A DNA stretch of 64,000 nucleotides from Eretmocerus hayati (taxonomy: Eukaryota; Arthropoda; Insecta; Hymenoptera; Aphelinidae), in contig CM056742.1 of NCBI GenBank assembly GCA_029851415.1, positions 153,455,121 through 153,519,120 of the forward strand, given 5' to 3'. Shown piece after piece: positions 1-10,856 of this stretch; within the stretch, counting starts at the first letter, position 1, and each line of letters begins with the position of its first letter. The notes under the pieces are model-generated. The model was not told the DNA's origin. It was given only the letters and a program-made list of their open reading frames with translations, and did not search any database. The translations under genes were made by a program, and so were the position numbers.

Positions 1-61
1 GGAATCCATATCAGTCATTAGAACGCCAGTCGCATCCAGAGCTTGCGGATGATGGTTTATT

Positions 62-370
62 TTATTTATTTACCCTGGTCTCGAGAGCAGTACTCGGGGG
101 TGCTTGCAAGCTCTCCCATGGGCGGAAAAATGCATTACTGCGGACGGCCGTCGGCTCGAGACTTTGTGGATGGAGATTTGCGATCCTTGCCGTAGCAGGA
201 GCCAATACTGCAGCTTGCATGCTATCCCATGAATGGAGAGAGGAGCTGCTCGTAGATGCCGCAGCAGTGACTGTCGGAACTTGCAAGTACGCCAAAGTGC
301 CAAGATTTCCGCTACTGTTCGGATTGGCAGCCGAAGCTTCTGACCAAGCAGGTTTTGCACTAGAGTCCAT
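62..370 (-). CDS. possible first exon of an unidentified minus-strand gene
   Basis: An open frame of 102 codons begins at an ATG at 370 with A at -3 and G at +4, a good animal start context. The predicted chain is rich in Ala, Ser and Pro and has no recognisable domain. Two similar stretches (a W-D-S-M-Q-A and a W-E-S-L-Q-A segment) suggest an internal duplication, visible also in the DNA. Just before the stop the minus strand reads AGGGTAAAT, which could be a splice donor leading off the left edge, followed by overlapping AATAAA motifs that could instead end a short transcript. A second frame is also open over the same stretch, which weakens the case. Product unknown. Confidence 0.35.
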   Translation of the reverse strand: MDSSAKPAWSEASAANPNSSGNLGTLAYLQVPTVTAAASTSSSSLHSWDSMQAAVLAPATARIANLHPQSLEPTAVRSNAFFRPWESLQAPPSTALETRVNK

Positions 371-617
371 CTTTGCGCTATCGTGAGTTGGCTGATGAAA
401 AATAGAAAGATAGTTTTGCTGTGAGTCTTTGAAAAATATATCCTCCCAAGGTTGTTTGTATATCCAAGTCTATTCAGAATATATCAAGATCTCAAACATC
501 ACAAATAGAGGTCCAAAAAGTTTATAGTTGTATCCAATTATGCATTTGCGGAAATCTCCTACTCACATGAAGGTTGTTTTATGCTCGACGTTGAACAATA
601 TCAGGCGCGCATTTTAG
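371..617. other. spacer between two candidate exons
   Basis: AT-rich, with no ORF or repeat recognised. It would hold the 5' leader of the minus-strand candidate and the end of the intron before the plus-strand candidate at 618. Confidence 0.4.
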
Positions 618-930
618 TTTGATTGAGACAGTGCTTTACGAACTACAAAAACAAACAACTTTTAAGAAATATATCAATGAGATATTTCTGAATGATTCCA
701 CCGAGATATTTGAATACTTCCAAGCCATTGTCGGCTTAGGCGCATACGTAGGCGACAAACGAATTCAAAAATGCATATCGCGACTCATCAAACATTCAAA
801 CGATTTTTCCCTCTCAAGTATATCTATTCTATCGAAAATGATGCTGCCAGTCAAAGAGTTGCAAGTATTGATGTGTAAGAGATCACAACTTATTCTAGTT
901 GATGGATCGAGTCTCGAATTATGCAGTTAA
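618..930 (+). CDS. possible terminal exon or gene relic, product unknown
   Basis: An open frame of about 103 codons follows an acceptor-like TTTTAG at 612-617 and ends in TAA at 928-930. The in-frame start is only a TTG, so if real this is more likely an internal or last exon, or a decayed gene, than a whole gene. The predicted chain is helix-rich, with Leu/Ile/Lys/Glu patterning and a central Gly-Ala-Tyr-Val-Gly segment, and looks like ordinary globular protein rather than translated repeat. I do not recognise the family. No matching upstream exon is visible in the window. Confidence 0.35.
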
Positions 931-1757
931 AATCACAATACATCTGTACTTACCTCTGCTGTTGAAGAAGAGAGCAGCTTCATAAGAAGAACCCACGACA
1001 CATGCACTTTGAGATAAGAGGTTAACCATAAAATGTAAACACTAACAGTAGCAGAGGGAAAAGTAAACAATACCCCTAACGGAGTTTTTTTTAGTTTTGG
1101 AGGGGCGGGGCTGTAGACCTTCCCCTTGTTGTTATCACCATGGAAACGACCGGACGGACAGCCGTTCGGCGACATGTCATTTCGGCGAAATGTCAGTGAC
1201 CCCCCTATTCGGCATTTTAATAATTTTTCTCAGAAAAATAATTTCAGGGGCTGCCACGATTTTCAGCGCCTACCGGACCAACTGCATCATGCTCGGCATT
1301 ATTTGAAGTACTCTCGAAAATTCAAAGGAATACAAACTCATGTTCTTGAGTTATCCCATTTTTTCATTTTTTTATCAGATTGGTATATTTTGGGGCTTAT
1401 TTTCTGATAGATTACGTGGTGTTTGATATTATCCATCAAGTTTCATCTCAATACACCCATTGGGAGCGACGTTTTGGAGCTTCTACTGATTTCAGAATGT
1501 GTTCTTTAATATCCGGCTTCAAACTGGTAATTTGCATAACTCCGATACAAAGTCAATCTGGGTTAAACAAAAAAATACTTGTCGCCTCATTTTAGGTCTA
1601 GAATCACATACTTCATCGCGGAGGAAATCTAATTTTTTGACCTTATACTTCATTGGACGGTCTCAAATTAGCCTTTTCATATTCTTTTGGACATTTATTG
1701 CGACATTGGACTCCTTCCTCATAAAAGGTGTGAACTAATTAGCATATAAGGCATATA
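931..1757. other. non-coding stretch
   Basis: No gene or clear repeat. The small open frames on both strands look like chance. Confidence 0.5.
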
Positions 1758-2891
1758 CCCGAGTAGAAAAATAAGTTGGGCGTTCATTTGGGCCTGACTA
1801 ACCGCCTGAACTGCCCAAAGAGTGCCTGACGAAGGCAATCTTTGGGTGTGGAACGCTTGGCAAGCCGTCGCCTGAACAATATGTAAGGGGTTATTCAGGC
1901 GAAAGTATGTCGGCAATGACGTTGCCTTAACTAGACTTTGTAGCATCAACCGGGATTCTCGCCGGTATTGGATCAATTGTGTCAAAAGACAGTTAGTACT
2001 GTTTGTAATTGGGGCAAATGAAAAACTATGAATTCTCCTCACTCACGTAGCCAGCCACACGTATATGAGCACAATTTTTCTAAGCAAGAATAACGAGCAC
2101 CTGGCGTAAAGTTCCACTTGCAGGTTAGGTCATACAAAATTACACAGTTCGGTGGTCAGCATTATTGTCGCATACCGTGGTGTGTGAATATGATTATGTT
2201 AGTTTGCAAGACTGCGGGCTCACATTCAAACAATAAATACAACAACATATATAATGTTGTCACGTGTCGTATCACACTTGAGCCTTGAAAAAGTGATTTT
2301 CGCAGGTTCTGTTCCCCGTTGTGTATAACATACATAAATATAATATTTCACGTTCATGCTGATAGTATTCCTTTTTGGCTTGATTCACTCAACACAACAT
2401 CAATAAGTACTCATGACTCTGCGATCTCGCTACAAATTATTGTTCCATCCTAATTTTCGGGCGATACACATATAATCATCATCACATTGCCATAAATCGT
2501 CACCCCAGTGGAAAATTACGTCACTATTTTATATTGCAATAATAGGGTCAACGAAATACTTTCTTTCAAATTTAGACTACCAGATATGCTTGAAGAAGAG
2601 ATGGGACGAGAGATGGAATCAATCTCCCAATGTGATTAACCAACCACAGTGTCTAAAGGAATTTTTCAATGTGGGGTTATGTTAGTTTGTTGTCAAATAT
2701 TCGGAAGGCGATAGTTGGGCTGAAGTAAGGCACTCGCATCTTATGTCAGTCTTCAGGCGATAAGTTTGGCCCTGAGAAGCTCAGCGTTTCTTGACATACT
2801 ACCGCCTGCGGTTCGCCTGAGGTTTGACATAGGAACGCCTGCGAAGGCCCCAACTTATTGTTCAGTCCACCTGAACAGATTTCTACTCGGG
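1758..2891. mobile_element. TIR element of about 1.13 kb, non-autonomous
   Basis: The ends are inverted repeats. The left end starts CCCGAGTAGAAA and continues AATAAGTTGGG; the right end carries the complement, but with about 20 extra bases splitting the two halves. Subterminal copies of CGCCTGA and its complement TCAGGCG recur at both ends, as transposase-binding repeats do in many DNA transposons. No transposase frame is present and no target-site duplication is obvious. Confidence 0.6.
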
Positions 2892-3981
2892 CAGCGGAGC
2901 TATATATGTCGGATAATACATCTTGGTCGCATTTTGATCAGCTGGTAACTCCTTCGCTAAATTGTCATCAACTTAAAAAGTTATAAAAATTCGCAAAAGG
3001 TGCAGTTTTTTGTAAGAGCATTTTCTCGCGATTAGAGGAAAATCCTGACGTATAGGGGTAGGGTCAAATTCGGTTTCTATGTACGCCAAAAAATACACAA
3101 AAAAATCATATCCTCCTAGGGGAGACCTTCTTAACACCAACGTTTTTCCTCATCAGTGTAATCATTCACATGTTCTGCGTCAGGAGAAACAGGCCGATTA
3201 CGCAACGAAAAAGTGTACGGTTACTAAATTCATCCGGTCAACATCTCAAATTGTAATCAAGGCATGATGATGGAGGTCAATTCCAAAATCCGACAGGTAC
3301 GCACATTGTATTGAGATATACTGCGATTCATATCCAAAATAAAATCGGCGATGGCATCAGATTCGATTCATGAGATGCGGCCACCATTCAAAATTGGACA
3401 AATGATTTGTATGTTCGCATATATCGCCATAATTCTACTGAAATCTCAGCGATTTCTTCGATATTTGGGATTAGGATGATGAAGTGACGAATGAACCATT
3501 TTGACGTAATGAGCGTAAAAACATAGTATGTGGAGTAAAAACTTGATATAGAGTAATACATTTATGTTTATTTTGCTATCTTTCAGAAACTTTTTTCTCG
3601 AAGCACAACTTGTTTGGGATACAATGCTCCACTGACCCAAGTTGATTACCGAGCAACTACCTAACTTTGCAGCTAATATAGTCTGGCTTGTTGAGACCAT
3701 GAAACTTATGCAGCCCATTTCAAAGTTGCAGAGTCAATGAGCCGGTCACCGGCCAACAGCTTGAATAGTCCAACGATACTTACGACAACCAAACTACTTT
3801 TTCTTTCGAGAAATTGGACAAAACTGTACGACAAAATGCAGGTTCTAGTTAGGAAATTGTTGTATTTCGGCTTGATACCCCAAAGAAAAACTCCAATTCA
3901 ATAACACATAATGACATAACCGATTTTCGATCAAATCGATTCGATATTATTTTTATTAACTTATGGAAATTGGAAATTCAT
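2892..3981. other. non-coding stretch
   Basis: AT-rich. I recognise no gene, RNA or repeat here. Confidence 0.5.
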
Positions 3982-4059
3982 ATTGGTGCGCCGGCAGAGA
4001 TTCGAGCCCCATCCTTTTGCGCCAAAGGCAAGGACCTTATCTACGAGGCCGCAGCGGTT
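3982..4059 (-). repeat. tRNA-like relic (SINE head or tRNA pseudogene)
   Basis: Read on the minus strand, an A-box-like segment (complement of 4034-4049) is followed by a B-box-like GGGCTCGAATCTCT (complement of 3996-4010) at tRNA spacing, and the segment ends ...GGCGCACCA. A seven-base loop with T at position 33 can be drawn. The 5' acceptor strand does not pair with the 3' strand, so a functional tRNA is unlikely. The ending ATTGGTGCGCCGGC recurs near 25752, which favours a dispersed family. Confidence 0.45.
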
Positions 4060-4943
4060 TCGATTCGATATTCATAGCAATCGGATAAATGACAAAACCA
4101 CATTATTTCGCTTGAATTGAGGATTTCAAAAACTGATTATTTGGGATTTGAAGTAAGAATCACAATAGTTTACTGAGACATTGAAAATTGCGGTTCCTTG
4201 CCGTGTATGCGACGGGTTCCACCAGTGAAATATGACCAATATTAAATCCCATAAGGCAAAATTCTTTAGCACACGGAGAAGTACAAGCGAGACCCACCGG
4301 TGGGTACCGTTGCAGCCTTGTTGTACCCTAGACACAGTAAATCGTTCCAGGTAAATTCGTACAAGAAATTAAATATTTGTCTTACATATATTTAACATAT
4401 AACGAAACTTATAGGATTTTCCACTATTTACAATGCACGTGTCATGAAATCCAACCCATTGACCTTCATTAGAAAAAAACATCTATTAAAGACACGCGAG
4501 GAGGCCTCATTTTCGTAATGAGAAATTGCTTTCATACTTAAGGCGAAGGTCAGAGATATCATTTTTACAGAGCTCATGGTATTATACCAGCATTTGCTCC
4601 ACATGGCTATAATTTGAAGACTTTGCGCTACATAGCCTCCCTTCGGGAATATTTGATGACCAAGATATACGAATTAACTCCATTTGTTTCATATACTCCT
4701 CTTACATCCGTAACCTTGGAATAAACACAACTACTTATTAAGCCATGTCGTTAAATTCGACGTTATAGGGTATGAAATAAGGGCTAGCTCTTGCCATTTT
4801 AGAATATGTAAAAAATCGTGCCCCTAATAATACTTGGTCATCAAGACATCAACATAATGTAGCTAATGACAAAATCAACAGCCAAATGACCCCGAGCTTG
4901 CTGAAAGTTTTAGATCAAAATGAGAGGAATCAAATCTTGACTT
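4060..4943. other. non-coding stretch
   Basis: No gene or repeat recognised. Confidence 0.5.
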
Positions 4944-5267
4944 ACAAGGAGAGGTCATGGTCTGTGGGTCGTGGATTTGGCTGAAACTCTGGGAATCATC
5001 TCCTTTTGGCACCAAAAGATGATATCCAAAACTTGAATGCTAAAGCGTTTTAGAGCTACAGCTATAGAGATTATCATTGTCAGTATATCTATATATGCGA
5101 CTTTTCAACATGGGCCTATATGGGCAATGCTAATGTCATGGGTTGTAGCTCCAAAACGCTTCAGCATTCAAGTAAGCCGTTTTGGATATCATCTTTTGGT
5201 GCCAAAAGGAGATGATTCCCAGAGTTTCAGCCAAATCCCCGACCCACAGACCATGACCTCCCCTTGT
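4944..5267. mobile_element. foldback MITE, family F1 copy 1
   Basis: The arms are nearly perfect complements over about 140 bases, starting ACAAGGAGAGGTCATGG on the left and ending CCATGACCTCCCCTTGT on the right. A short loop lies around 5080-5130 and contains TATATCTATATATG and GGCAATGCTAATG. No protein is encoded; the open frame here is a by-product of the palindrome. Related copies lie at 5504, 6779 and 10413. Confidence 0.75.
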
Positions 5268-5333
5268 TAGTCTGAGATTGTTCATTGAGCTCCATACATC
5301 TATGTTAGAACTAATGGATAATATATATATACA

Positions 5334-5374
<41 letters not shown>

Positions 5375-5503
5375 CAGTACAATGGAATGTGACTCACAAT
5401 CAGTATATCTGCATAATCCCCAACTGGGAATTGTATGTACTTTGATTCAAACTACATGGCGCAAGTAAGAGAAGAAATCCAAAAAAATCCAAAAGAAACA
5501 CGG
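5268..5503. repeat. AT-rich spacer with a (TA)n microsatellite
   Basis: A TA-rich run occupies roughly 5318-5373. Nothing else was recognised between the two foldbacks. Confidence 0.7.
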
Positions 5504-5834
5504 ACAAGGGGGATCCACGAAGTGCGGGTCACCAAATCTCACCAAAATTTTTTCACAGTCTCGCACCACCTAGAATATGAAGAACCCAAAGCAACTCTGT
5601 CAAATGGGCCTCCCGTTCTGAACTACAGCCAAAAACGTCAACATTGCTAGTATATCTATATATGTCACTTTTTAACACGGGCCTATATGGGCAATGCTAG
5701 TGTCATAGGCTGTAACTTCGGACAGAGGGGCCATTTGACAGAGTTACTCTGGATTCTTCATATTCTAGGTGGTACAAGACTGTGAAAAAAGTTTGATGAG
5801 ATTTGGTGACCCGCACTTTGTGGGTCCCCCTTGT
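5504..5834. mobile_element. foldback MITE, F1-related copy 2
   Basis: The arms start ACAAGGGGGATCCAC and end with the complement near 5834. The loop sequence is shared with copy 1 (TATATCTATATATG, GGGCCTATATGGGCAATGCTA), but the arms are mostly unrelated. Either the family diverges fast in its arms or the loop has been exchanged between families. Confidence 0.7.
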
Positions 5835-6778
5835 GAGTTTTTTCAATCTATAGCTTGCTTTCAAATTTCGACGCTTGACAATTTATCTGAAACAATTGCA
5901 ACACATGATGAGATTCAGATTTATAACTTACCACCTCATCTGAGTCATCAAATCTTATTTCTAGGTAATCTAATGACACGTTAGGCAGGAATCGTATTCG
6001 ATTGAAAATAAGGGTATATTCTTAAGTACAACCTATCATTTTCCGTCCGTACCCTTGGCATACACTTTACGCATGAAATGTATCGTGAAATAGCACTCAA
6101 ACTGGGACAAATACTCGGACAAATATATACTTTCTTGAAGTGCCTCAAGTCATTGTTCTGGACTCATTTTGAATTATCTCAATCGTGTATCTGTGGTGTT
6201 ATTTCTTATGATTCCTATTTCAAATAAATACTCATGAAATATATACTCATTATACCTACCTCATGTTATGAACCACTTGAATATTCAGAACATTAGGCAG
6301 AAATTCCGCTATCACTTTGACTTCAGCATTACTCTCTTTCAGCAACTAGATCTCAACGATAAACTGGACTCACAGGAATTGTCATTATTCTGCGTGAAGG
6401 CAAGAAGTCGGGCGATTTATTAAGAATTACCATCTATATAAATTGGAGCCTTCGTAGAAATCCTCCACGCAAAATACTTTAAAGTATTCTCGCAAGCAAA
6501 TTATGAGTAGCCTAAAGTATTCACGTCACGGTACTAAAAAACGTGAAACCACAATGGGCGTGAGCATAATATCGTATTTATCGTGTTGACGAATGTACCT
6601 CGATTGGAATGTCGATACGAGATCAGAATGTCGTGCGTAAAATTTCCATAGCATGTGAAACAGATCAGACGAAAGATAACATGCACACATTGACATAAAG
6701 CTGACGTTTTGTTTAGAACTTTTCGACTCTGTACAGCAATTAAATACTCTGCACGCTATGGAAAATCACTTGTCTTGC
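5835..6778. other. non-coding stretch
   Basis: No gene or repeat recognised. Confidence 0.5.
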
Positions 6779-6857
6779 CAGGAGAAGCCATCACATCTGG
6801 GTCACGGATTTGGCTGAAACTCTGGGAATAGTCTCCTTTTAATGCCGAACGATGATA

Positions 6858-7151
6858 ACACCGGCACACAAAATAAAAAACAGTATCTGTACTTTTGACC
6901 AGACCTACTTTTCTTTATGTATTTTGGCACGCTGAATCCGAATCCGAGGTCGGTTTGGCCCGACTACTTCTTGTTTTCGAGAAAATCCTGAAAAATATGG
7001 AAATAGCGCAGAATAGCACGATTTTCTCGAAAACAAGAGGTAGTCGGGCCAAACCGACCTCGGATTCGGATTCAGCGTGCCAAAATACATAAAGAAATGT
7101 AGGTCTGGTCAAAAGTACAGATACTTTTTTTGTGTGTGTGTGTGCCGGTGT
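6858..7151. mobile_element. foldback MITE, family F2 copy 1 (nested)
   Basis: Its termini are ACACCGGCACACAAAA and the complement ending GTGTGCCGGTGT. The arms include GAATCCGAATCCGAGGTCGG and its complement, and a short loop around GAAATAGCGCAGAATAG. A (TG)n expansion is present near the right end. Confidence 0.8.
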
Positions 7152-7157
7152 TCCATT

Positions 7158-7458
7158 ACACCGGCATACAAAAAAAAAAGTATCTGTACTTTTGACCAGA
7201 CCCACTTTTCTTCATGTATTTTGGCACGCTGAATCCAAATCCGAGGTCGGTTTGGCCCGACTACCTCTTGTTTTCGAGAAAATCGTGAAAAATTCGATGA
7301 AAATCGTGGAAATAGCGCAGAATAGCACGATTTTCTCGAAAACAAGAAGTAGTCGGGCCAAACCGACCTCGGATTCGGATTCAGCGTGCCAAAATACATT
7401 AAGAACAGTAGGTCTGGTCAAAAGTACAGATACTTTTTTTTATTTTGTGTGCCGGTGT
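7158..7458. mobile_element. foldback MITE, family F2 copy 2 (nested)
   Basis: Near-identical to the copy ending six bases to the left, with the same ACACCGGC termini. It differs mainly by a short insertion in the loop and by longer A/T runs at the ends. The high similarity suggests recent activity or a local duplication. Confidence 0.8.
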
Positions 7459-7654
7459 AACTATAATCCATATATGGGCCCATGTTAAAAATTATCCATA
7501 TAGGTATACCTGCAATGCTAATCTCCTTGGCTGTAGCTCGGGAACGCTTAAGCGTTAGGGTCTATAATTCTGCGTTTCATCCTTTGGCACTAAAAGAAGA
7601 CTATTTCCAAAGTTTCAGCCAAATCCGTGATCCAGATGTGATGACCTCTCCTGG

Positions 7655-8623
7655 TCAGTCGGACTATGATCATCTTGTCATATTAATTTGATTGTAATAC
7701 TTGTTGACGTGGTAAGCAGACATCTCACCCGAAATACCTCTATCTAGTCTGCTCAAGCCTTCGGTAGAATTGTGTGGGATCGTGATTTCCTGAATGTTAT
7801 CTTCCTAAAAGTTTGACTGATTGGCTCTCTGCGATTCATTTCAACATGGGGTTATTTGTTTAGTCTGGCGGTGTGGGCTAAAAGACCGTCGGGGGGAGGG
7901 GGGGGGGGGGCAAAATTCATACCAGATGGTATTTTGGTATTTTTACAAGATGAAATCAATGACTTATTAAAAGTGAGCTTTTTGGAAAAAAAACTTTTTG
8001 AACATTTTTATTTTCTGGATCGTAACCCCTTCAGCAGATTGCTAAACCCATACACCATTTTTTTCAAAATCATAAAAACTGACCCCCCCCCCCCCCCCTC
8101 TAAATAATTGAATTTCAGACCTATTTGTCGAGTTATGTGGAACAATTCAAAATTCCGAATTTTTTTTCAGAATGCCCCAGAACTCGAAAGATATCTGATG
8201 TTTCAAAAAAATCACCTAATTTCTTACTCGGAAAACTTTCTTTAAAATATTAGGCATACACGGAGTATACGATTGTCTTTTCAGATTTTCCTTGACTCTT
8301 GTCAATTCTTCCACTGTTTCAATGTATATTTATAATACAAACGAGAAAGTTCTTCTGTGATTTCGAAAAGATTGATATTCTCCGAGTTCTGAGGCATTTT
8401 AATGAAAAAATCCCAAATGTTTACTTGGGAAATGGAGCTATCGTTCTACATAATTTGACGAATTGGCCTGAAACTTCCTTTGGGGGGGGGGGGGGGGAAG
8501 TTTTTATGGTTCTGAACATTCGTAGTTTCGTATGGATTCAGCAAACCATTGGTGTACATCAGTGAAATTGGAAATGTTGAAAATGATCCGATTTGGTAGT
8601 CTACCCTGCTAAAAATACCCCAC
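7655..8623. repeat. spacer with long poly-G and poly-C runs
   Basis: A G-rich run lies at about 7890-7910, a poly-C run at about 8082-8098 and a second poly-G run at about 8480-8498. No gene is recognised. The G/C pair could form an inverted structure, but the flanks of the runs do not match well. Confidence 0.7.
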
Positions 8624-8892
8624 GGGGTACCACAGAGCCCCATAGGTTCCCATGGGGCTTCGTGAAATCTGGCGTTGGGATAATCTTCAATCTTGAAATT
8701 TGCGAAATTTGGCATCGGAGACGTGCAGCATACAAATTTCGACCAAATTCCACACTTTTCGGGAGAATAATGGTCGAACTTTGTATGCTGCATGTCTCCG
8801 ATGCAAAATTTTGCAAATGTCAAGATTGAAGATTTTCCCAGGGCCAGGTCCCACGAAGCCCCATGGGAACCTATGGGGCTCTGTGGTACCCC
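8624..8892. mobile_element. foldback MITE, family F3
   Basis: Inverted arms of about 110-120 bases start GGGGTACCACAGAGCCCCAT and end ATGGGGCTCTGTGGTACCCC, with a short loop near 8758. Long open frames on both strands across this segment arise from the palindrome and are not genes. Confidence 0.8.
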
Positions 8893-10412
8893 ATAATCAT
8901 AACGACTTTCCAAAATTACTCTTGTTGACAGTGATTACATTTTTGCATTCAATCCAAAAAAGTTGTCAGTTGATGTCGTTCTGCCGACAAGGAAAATTCA
9001 TTAAATTATGCAGTTTACCCATCCAAATAAAAAGCCCTATTGTATTCTTCCAAGTTAGTATTAATAAATAACGAGTCCAATTAATCATCATTATCGATCT
9101 GATTTTTTCGTCAAATTGAGTCGTGGAGTCACTTGTATCCAACAGTAACCCTCTTCAAACAAAAAAGAAAAATAGAAGTAAAACTGGCTAATCGTGACTT
9201 TTAGAAGAGATTCAAGAGAAAAATGTAATTAAGCCTTCAACAAGAATGAATTTACCTCAATGACGGTAAATAATTACATCGAAATAATTTCATGACAGCC
9301 TTTGAGAATTGATCAATTAAGTTATATGTCTCATGCAGTATTTATGCCTCCAAGGCATCAAGTGCAATAAATGATATCAAATGCCTCTTCAAACCGCGAA
9401 ACAATTGCACAAGTATAATTACAATTTCATCAGGGTCTCACCAAACGAAAGTATGTCTTGAGAGCACCCGAGAGCTCTACATTTACATCGCATTATACGT
9501 TCTGAGGGTATAATCATATGATGCTAAGGGTAATATACTATCTCATACAATAAGCAAACCCATAAGCCATGCATAGCAATGTTAGTACAAAGATGCTACG
9601 CAGTTGAATTAAAGACACACATATTCACAAATACATATGCAAATGATAGTATTCGTTGATGTATACCCATTTGCTATAGAATCGCTGAATATATGCACAT
9701 AATATATATAACATACATTTATCGACGGGAATTACAATGTATGAGTATATAGTATGTGTGCGCACTAGCAATATGACGCGAACTTGACATTGAACCTGAT
9801 GGCGAGCAACATATACTTTGTCGGTCAAGAGTATATATTGTGCGGGACTCTTTTGTGGTTTGCAAACATAATAAAAATGACCATAATATTGGTGCACGAA
9901 CTTCCAACTCACCAATACGTCTGAACACTCACATACATTCAAACTTGTGAGTATACTTTTTCACTTTATGCACAATTGATTGTCATGAATATTACTGTAC
10001 TATAACTATATTTCAAGAGAACTTGTTTTTGTGTTGGATGAAAAAAAAATTGGAATTGAGGGTCAAACTATGGATGATGATGATCGAGTTGATATGGGAG
10101 GGGGTGCGGAGACGATTGAGTGACGTTACGCGATCGTGTAAATAGAATATATTTATTTATCATTGATCGCAACCTAAATGTTTTGGTGGGCATACCCATA
10201 GACTAAATTCAATAGGTAGTAAAAGGGGAATTTGAACAATTCACTAGTAGACGAATGAGTAATTGTAACAGCTTCGGAAACTTGCAGGACTCGAAGGAAT
10301 TATCATTGAAAATCCCAAACTTTCTGCTCGTGTGAGAAAAGATACCTGAATTTTTCCTCAGCAGATCTAGTATTTTGCTCAAAATATGAAACTTATGCAC
10401 ACTCACAAGATG
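8893..10412. other. non-coding stretch
   Basis: AT-rich, with no gene or repeat recognised. The overlapping minus-strand frames at 9625-9942 have no supporting signal. Confidence 0.5.
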
Positions 10413-10856
10413 AGTTCAAGGGGTTTCGGGAACTGGATCTGGCTAAAACTCTGGGAATAGTCTCCTTTTAGTACCAAACGATGATAACCAAAACCTCAAA
10501 GTCTATAACGCTCAATCGTTTCAGAGCTACAGACTAGAACCCATGCATTGCAGTATATCTATATACGTGGGAGAATGGTATACAATCTGTTACAGAAGGT
10601 GTGTACATTCTGTAACCGGGGGGTAGCAGAGAAATTGTAAATTTCATCCATCCACTTGAAAAATTTTTCAAACCCTAATGGTTTTTACACACCTTCTGTA
10701 ACAGATTGTATAGATATACTGTAATGCATAGGTCGTGTGTTGTAGCTCGGAAACGCTTGAGCATTAGACTCTGCGGCTTTGGGTATCATCTTTTGGTGCC
10801 AAAAAGCGATGTTTCCCAGAGTTTCAGTCAGTTCCAGCTCCCAAACCCCTTGAACT
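10413..10856. mobile_element. foldback MITE F1 copy 4, interrupted in the loop
   Basis: The arms start AGTTCAAGGGGTTTCGGGAA and end with the complement, with the F1 internal segments (CTGGGAATAGTCTCC, TAGCTCGGAAACGCTTGAG). A second inverted-repeat unit of about 130 bases sits in the loop. Confidence 0.75.
10581..10710. mobile_element. small TIR unit nested in F1 copy 4
   Basis: TACAATCTGTTACAGAAGGT at the left is matched by its complement at the right end (10691-10710). The interior has no coding potential. Confidence 0.65.

Larger units (their letters stand above)
6779..7654. mobile_element. foldback MITE F1 copy 3, carrying two nested elements
   Basis: The outer arms (CAGGAGAAGCCATCACATCTGG on the left, complement ending about 7654) match the F1 pattern, including the segment GGCTGAAACTCTGGGAATAG and its complement. 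The left arm breaks at 6857 where two other palindromic elements lie. The remaining right arm and loop resume at 7459. Confidence 0.7.

Noticed and set aside
3982..4059. Functional tRNA gene
   Set aside because: A- and B-box-like motifs and a CCA-like end are present, but the acceptor strands do not pair and the anticodon stem is imperfect.
5318..5373. TA run as a replication or regulatory element
   Set aside because: It is a simple microsatellite with no associated motif.
6895..7488. Several overlapping frames of 60-118 codons on both strands
   Set aside because: All fall in the paired ACACCGGC foldbacks and repeat the same peptide in both orientations.
8446..8913. 155-codon minus-strand frame
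   Set aside because: It spans a palindromic element and a poly-G run; the length comes from the palindrome's symmetry.
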